6,185 bases of DNA. Origin: Nitrososphaerales archaeon TH1177. Lineage in GTDB: Archaea; Thermoproteota; Nitrososphaeria; Nitrososphaerales; Nitrososphaeraceae. How positions within the stretch are numbered: the stretch's first letter is position 1; every line of letters begins with the position of its first letter. Below are positions 4,289 through 6,185 of the stretch, in pieces. The notes under the pieces are model-generated. The model made no database searches, was not told the origin of the DNA, and was given only the letters and a program-made list of their open reading frames with translations. The translations under genes were made by a program, and so were the position numbers. Location of the stretch: positions 1 to 6,185 of the forward strand of contig JAATVJ010000022.1 of assembly GCA_014523515.1 (NCBI GenBank). Direction: 5' to 3'.

Positions 4289-6185
4289 CTATCTCCTTAA
4301 TTTTGAAATGAAAATATATAATATGGCAATAATTTCAAATCTTCCCATTATCATATTAAAAGATAGTATCATTTTAGATATTGAATCTAAATCCATAGTT
4401 GTTATTCCTATTGTTAACCCAGTATTGGAAATAGTAGAGGCTGTTTCAAATATTGCATCAATAAAACTATTATTATTATTATCTAAATAATAAATGCATA
4501 ATGCAGTTACAAATGTAAACAAAATATAAAGAACAACAACAAATAATGCTTCTTTAAATGCTTTATTAGAAATAATATTAAATTTGTACCTGTCTAAAGG
4601 AACTTCACATGTTATTTGTTTATTGTTTTTTTCTACTTCTTTTTCTTGATAATATGATTTGAATGTCTGTTGAATTCTTTTACGAAATTGAATTGCAGTT
4701 GCTGAAATGACTGAAGGTTGACTATTATGATATTTATAATTAAATACAGATGAAAATTTTTTATTTTTATTATTAATTAATTTTTCAAAAATTAGTACTA
4801 ATCGGGCAATTTTTATTCCTCCTGCAGTAGAAAATGCTGTTCCTCCTATTAACATTACTATAATTAGTAAAATTTTACTATTAACAGATATTTGAGATAA
4901 ATCAATAAATTGAAATCCTGTTGTGGTTGATGCACTTATAACGTGAAATATAGAAGAAAGCCATTCTTTTTCTGAAGACGAAGAATCTATAAATTTAAAT
5001 AAAAAGATGAATAAAATGAGGAATAGTATAAATATTAGAATTTCCTTAAGTTCTTTTGTTGCCTCTACATTTTTACTGAAAATACCAAAATGAAATGCAA
5101 AAGGTAATGCTGCTATTATCATTGCACCCATAACTATAATCAACGGATATGGATTGTCTAAATTTAGAATAGTAGCGGTAGGTACGAATCCACCACTAGT
5201 CAATGCGGCAAAGGCTAATGATATTGAATTAAGCAATCCTAGATGTCCAAAAATAAACAGCAATAAAACAATAATTATAGCATATATTACAAAAATAATA
5301 CTAATAGTGGAAAGTAATTGTCTAAATCTTAATATGCCGCTACTCAATAAACTTTTCATTCCTGCCAATTTTGTTTCAGGATAATATAATGCCATTATAA
5401 GATAGACAAAACTTAATCCACCAACCCATTCAGTATATGATCGATAAAAAGAGAAACTATTAGGTAAATCTTCAGGATGTATTATTGTAGAAATACCTGT
5501 CGTTGTAAAACCAGATGAACTTTCTAAAAAGGAACTTGTAAAAAGAGAAAATAAATCAATTCCATCATAAAATGGATTGACATACATGTAAGGTAGACTA
5601 CCAAATAGGCTTAACAATACAAAACTTGATAAAACAACAATAGATGATTGTTTTAGATTGAGTGGACTTTTCTCTCCTAATACATTCATAACATAGCCTG
5701 TTAGAAACATTCCTACAAATGCAATGTAAATACCAATTGAAGACTGCCATTCACCTAGAAATGTTCCTAATAATGCTGGTATAATCATCAGCAAACCAGA
5801 AAATTGCAATATAATAGCCACATTTGCAAAAATTGGTTTGTAATGTTCTCTTATTATTTTCCTATAACCTCTAAAAGTTTTTTCAACAACTGCTATACGA
5901 ATTGCTTCGGCAAGATATTCTTGTGTTACTGTACCAATAATCCTTTGTTCTTCTTTATTTGTGATATCAGTAACAGGAAGATGTTTGATTTTGTGAGTAC
6001 GCATTAATTCTATTGCTTGTTTTACTGTAGCAGAACTTGGCAACGATATTATTGGAGATGTCATTATGGATTTAAGAAATACTAAATCTGAATCTTCTCC
6101 TTTCATAACAACCTTTTCTAAAATATCACTATCTGTTACAATTCCAGCATATTTCCCATTTGATGTAACAAGGATTATCTCAACG
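4289..6185 (-). CDS. trkH: CBS-domain-fused TrkH potassium uptake protein (5' end beyond window)
   Basis: This is a K+-translocating membrane subunit of the Trk/Ktr/HKT superfamily with an N-terminal regulatory CBS pair. It ends at TAG 4291-4289. An ATG exists at 6106, but the frame stays open for 26 more codons to the edge and encodes CBS sequence (VEIILVTSNGKYAGIVTDSD), so the real start lies outside. Counting from Met at 6106: the second CBS is about 12-75 (PVTD 44-47, GTVTQ 59-63). Two leading helices at about 95-140 are typical of TrkH rather than KtrB. Four pore loops follow: SSSGFTTTG (196-204), ALTSGGF (301-307), SASTTTGF (391-398) and TISNTGLTIG (558-567). The third repeat is followed by GGTAFSTAGGIK (421-432). 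WVGGLSF (227-233) and the closing GRFEI (588-592) are also family signatures. The cytoplasmic loop between repeats 3 and 4 (about 439-515) is long and charged. All four filter glycines are present, so it should conduct. No TrkA subunit is in the window; CBS domains usually bind adenine nucleotides and may gate it. Confidence 0.9.
   Translation of the reverse strand, partial: VEIILVTSNGKYAGIVTDSDILEKVVMKGEDSDLVFLKSIMTSPIISLPSSATVKQAIELMRTHKIKHLPVTDITNKEEQRIIGTVTQEYLAEAIRIAVVEKTFRGYRKIIREHYKPIFANVAIILQFSGLLMIIPALLGTFLGEWQSSIGIYIAFVGMFLTGYVMNVLGEKSPLNLKQSSIVVLSSFVLLSLFGSLPYMYVNPFYDGIDLFSLFTSSFLESSSGFTTTGISTIIHPEDLPNSFSFYRSYTEWVGGLSFVYLIMALYYPETKLAGMKSLLSSGILRFRQLLSTISIIFVIYAIIIVLLLFIFGHLGLLNSISLAFAALTSGGFVPTATILNLDNPYPLIIVMGAMIIAALPFAFHFGIFSKNVEATKELKEILIFILFLILFIFLFKFIDSSSSEKEWLSSIFHVISASTTTGFQFIDLSQISVNSKILLIIVMLIGGTAFSTAGGIKIARLVLIFEKLINNKNKKFSSVFNYKYHNSQPSVISATAIQFRKRIQQTFKSYYQEKEVEKNNKQITCEVPLDRYKFNIISNKAFKEALFVVVLYILFTFVTALCIYYLDNNNNSFIDAIFETASTISNTGLTIGITTMDLDSISKMILSFNMIMGRFEIIAILYIFISKLRR
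5878..6185 (-). other. CBS domain pair (Bateman module) of the TrkH fusion, first CBS cut by the edge
   Basis: The right-edge codons give the C-terminal half of the first CBS, with the ligand-type motif GIVTDSD, in which the Thr and the last Asp typically contact ribose or phosphate. A linker leads to the second CBS, which starts at IMTSPIISLPSSATV (residues 14-28 from the ATG at 6106), continues with KIKHLPVTD, and ends with GTVTQEYL. The second CBS lacks the Asp of the ligand motif, so nucleotide binding, if any, probably relies on the first site. The pair sits directly before the first TrkH helix with a short basic linker (FRGYRKIIREHYK). Confidence 0.8.

Noticed and set aside
4239..4490. 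Plus-strand 83-codon frame
   Set aside because: It is the antisense of the TrkH C-terminus, including the fourth pore loop, and has no independent support.
6104..6106. ATG at 6106 as the start of the TrkH gene
   Set aside because: The 26 codons upstream are open and encode CBS-domain sequence continuous with the rest, so this Met is internal.
1..6185. CRISPR array, tRNA or rRNA
   Set aside because: No regularly spaced identical repeats, no cloverleaf with a GTTC-type T arm, and no rRNA-like segment were seen on either strand.

Overview
The window is AT-rich and holds two complete or near-complete cation transport genes, the start of a secreted acidic protein gene, and two long AT-rich intergenic regions. 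The organism looks archaeal. A TATA-like box sits about 28 bases ahead of the P-type ATPase start, which has no Shine-Dalgarno sequence and so looks leaderless. T-rich stretches stand in for classical terminators, and a CBS pair is fused to the N-terminus of a TrkH channel. A low-GC ammonia-oxidising archaeon (Nitrososphaeria, perhaps Nitrosocosmicus-like) would fit. This is an inference from style and composition; the window has no rRNA or other marker gene.

Layout: (1) Positions 1-327, minus strand: N-terminal 109 residues of an exported protein with a signal peptide and an Asp/Glu-rich stretch; the gene runs off the left edge. (2) 328-925: intergenic region between divergent genes, with a likely promoter for the ATPase at its right end and a start-less open frame at 597-764. 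(3) 926-3577, plus strand: a full-length MgtA-like (P3B) Mg2+-translocating P-type ATPase, GTG start, 883 residues. (4) 3578-4288: a 711-base convergent intergenic region. It holds a small hairpin just after the ATPase, a GC-rich patch around 3922-3968, and a GC-rich imperfect hairpin at 4043-4100. That hairpin lies between two diverged direct repeats and overlaps a 53-codon open frame for a small hydrophobic peptide. (5) 4289-6185, minus strand: a CBS-TrkH potassium uptake protein. Its reading frame stays open through the right edge, so its true start lies outside the window.

Functionally, the window pairs a probable Mg2+ importer with a probable K+ uptake channel, arranged tail to tail. The two are not an operon, and any shared role in ion homeostasis is inferred from proximity. 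The best candidate for something undescribed is the structured repeat region at about 4012-4226. It could be a non-coding RNA, a decayed small mobile element, or a small membrane-protein gene; the sequence alone does not decide.
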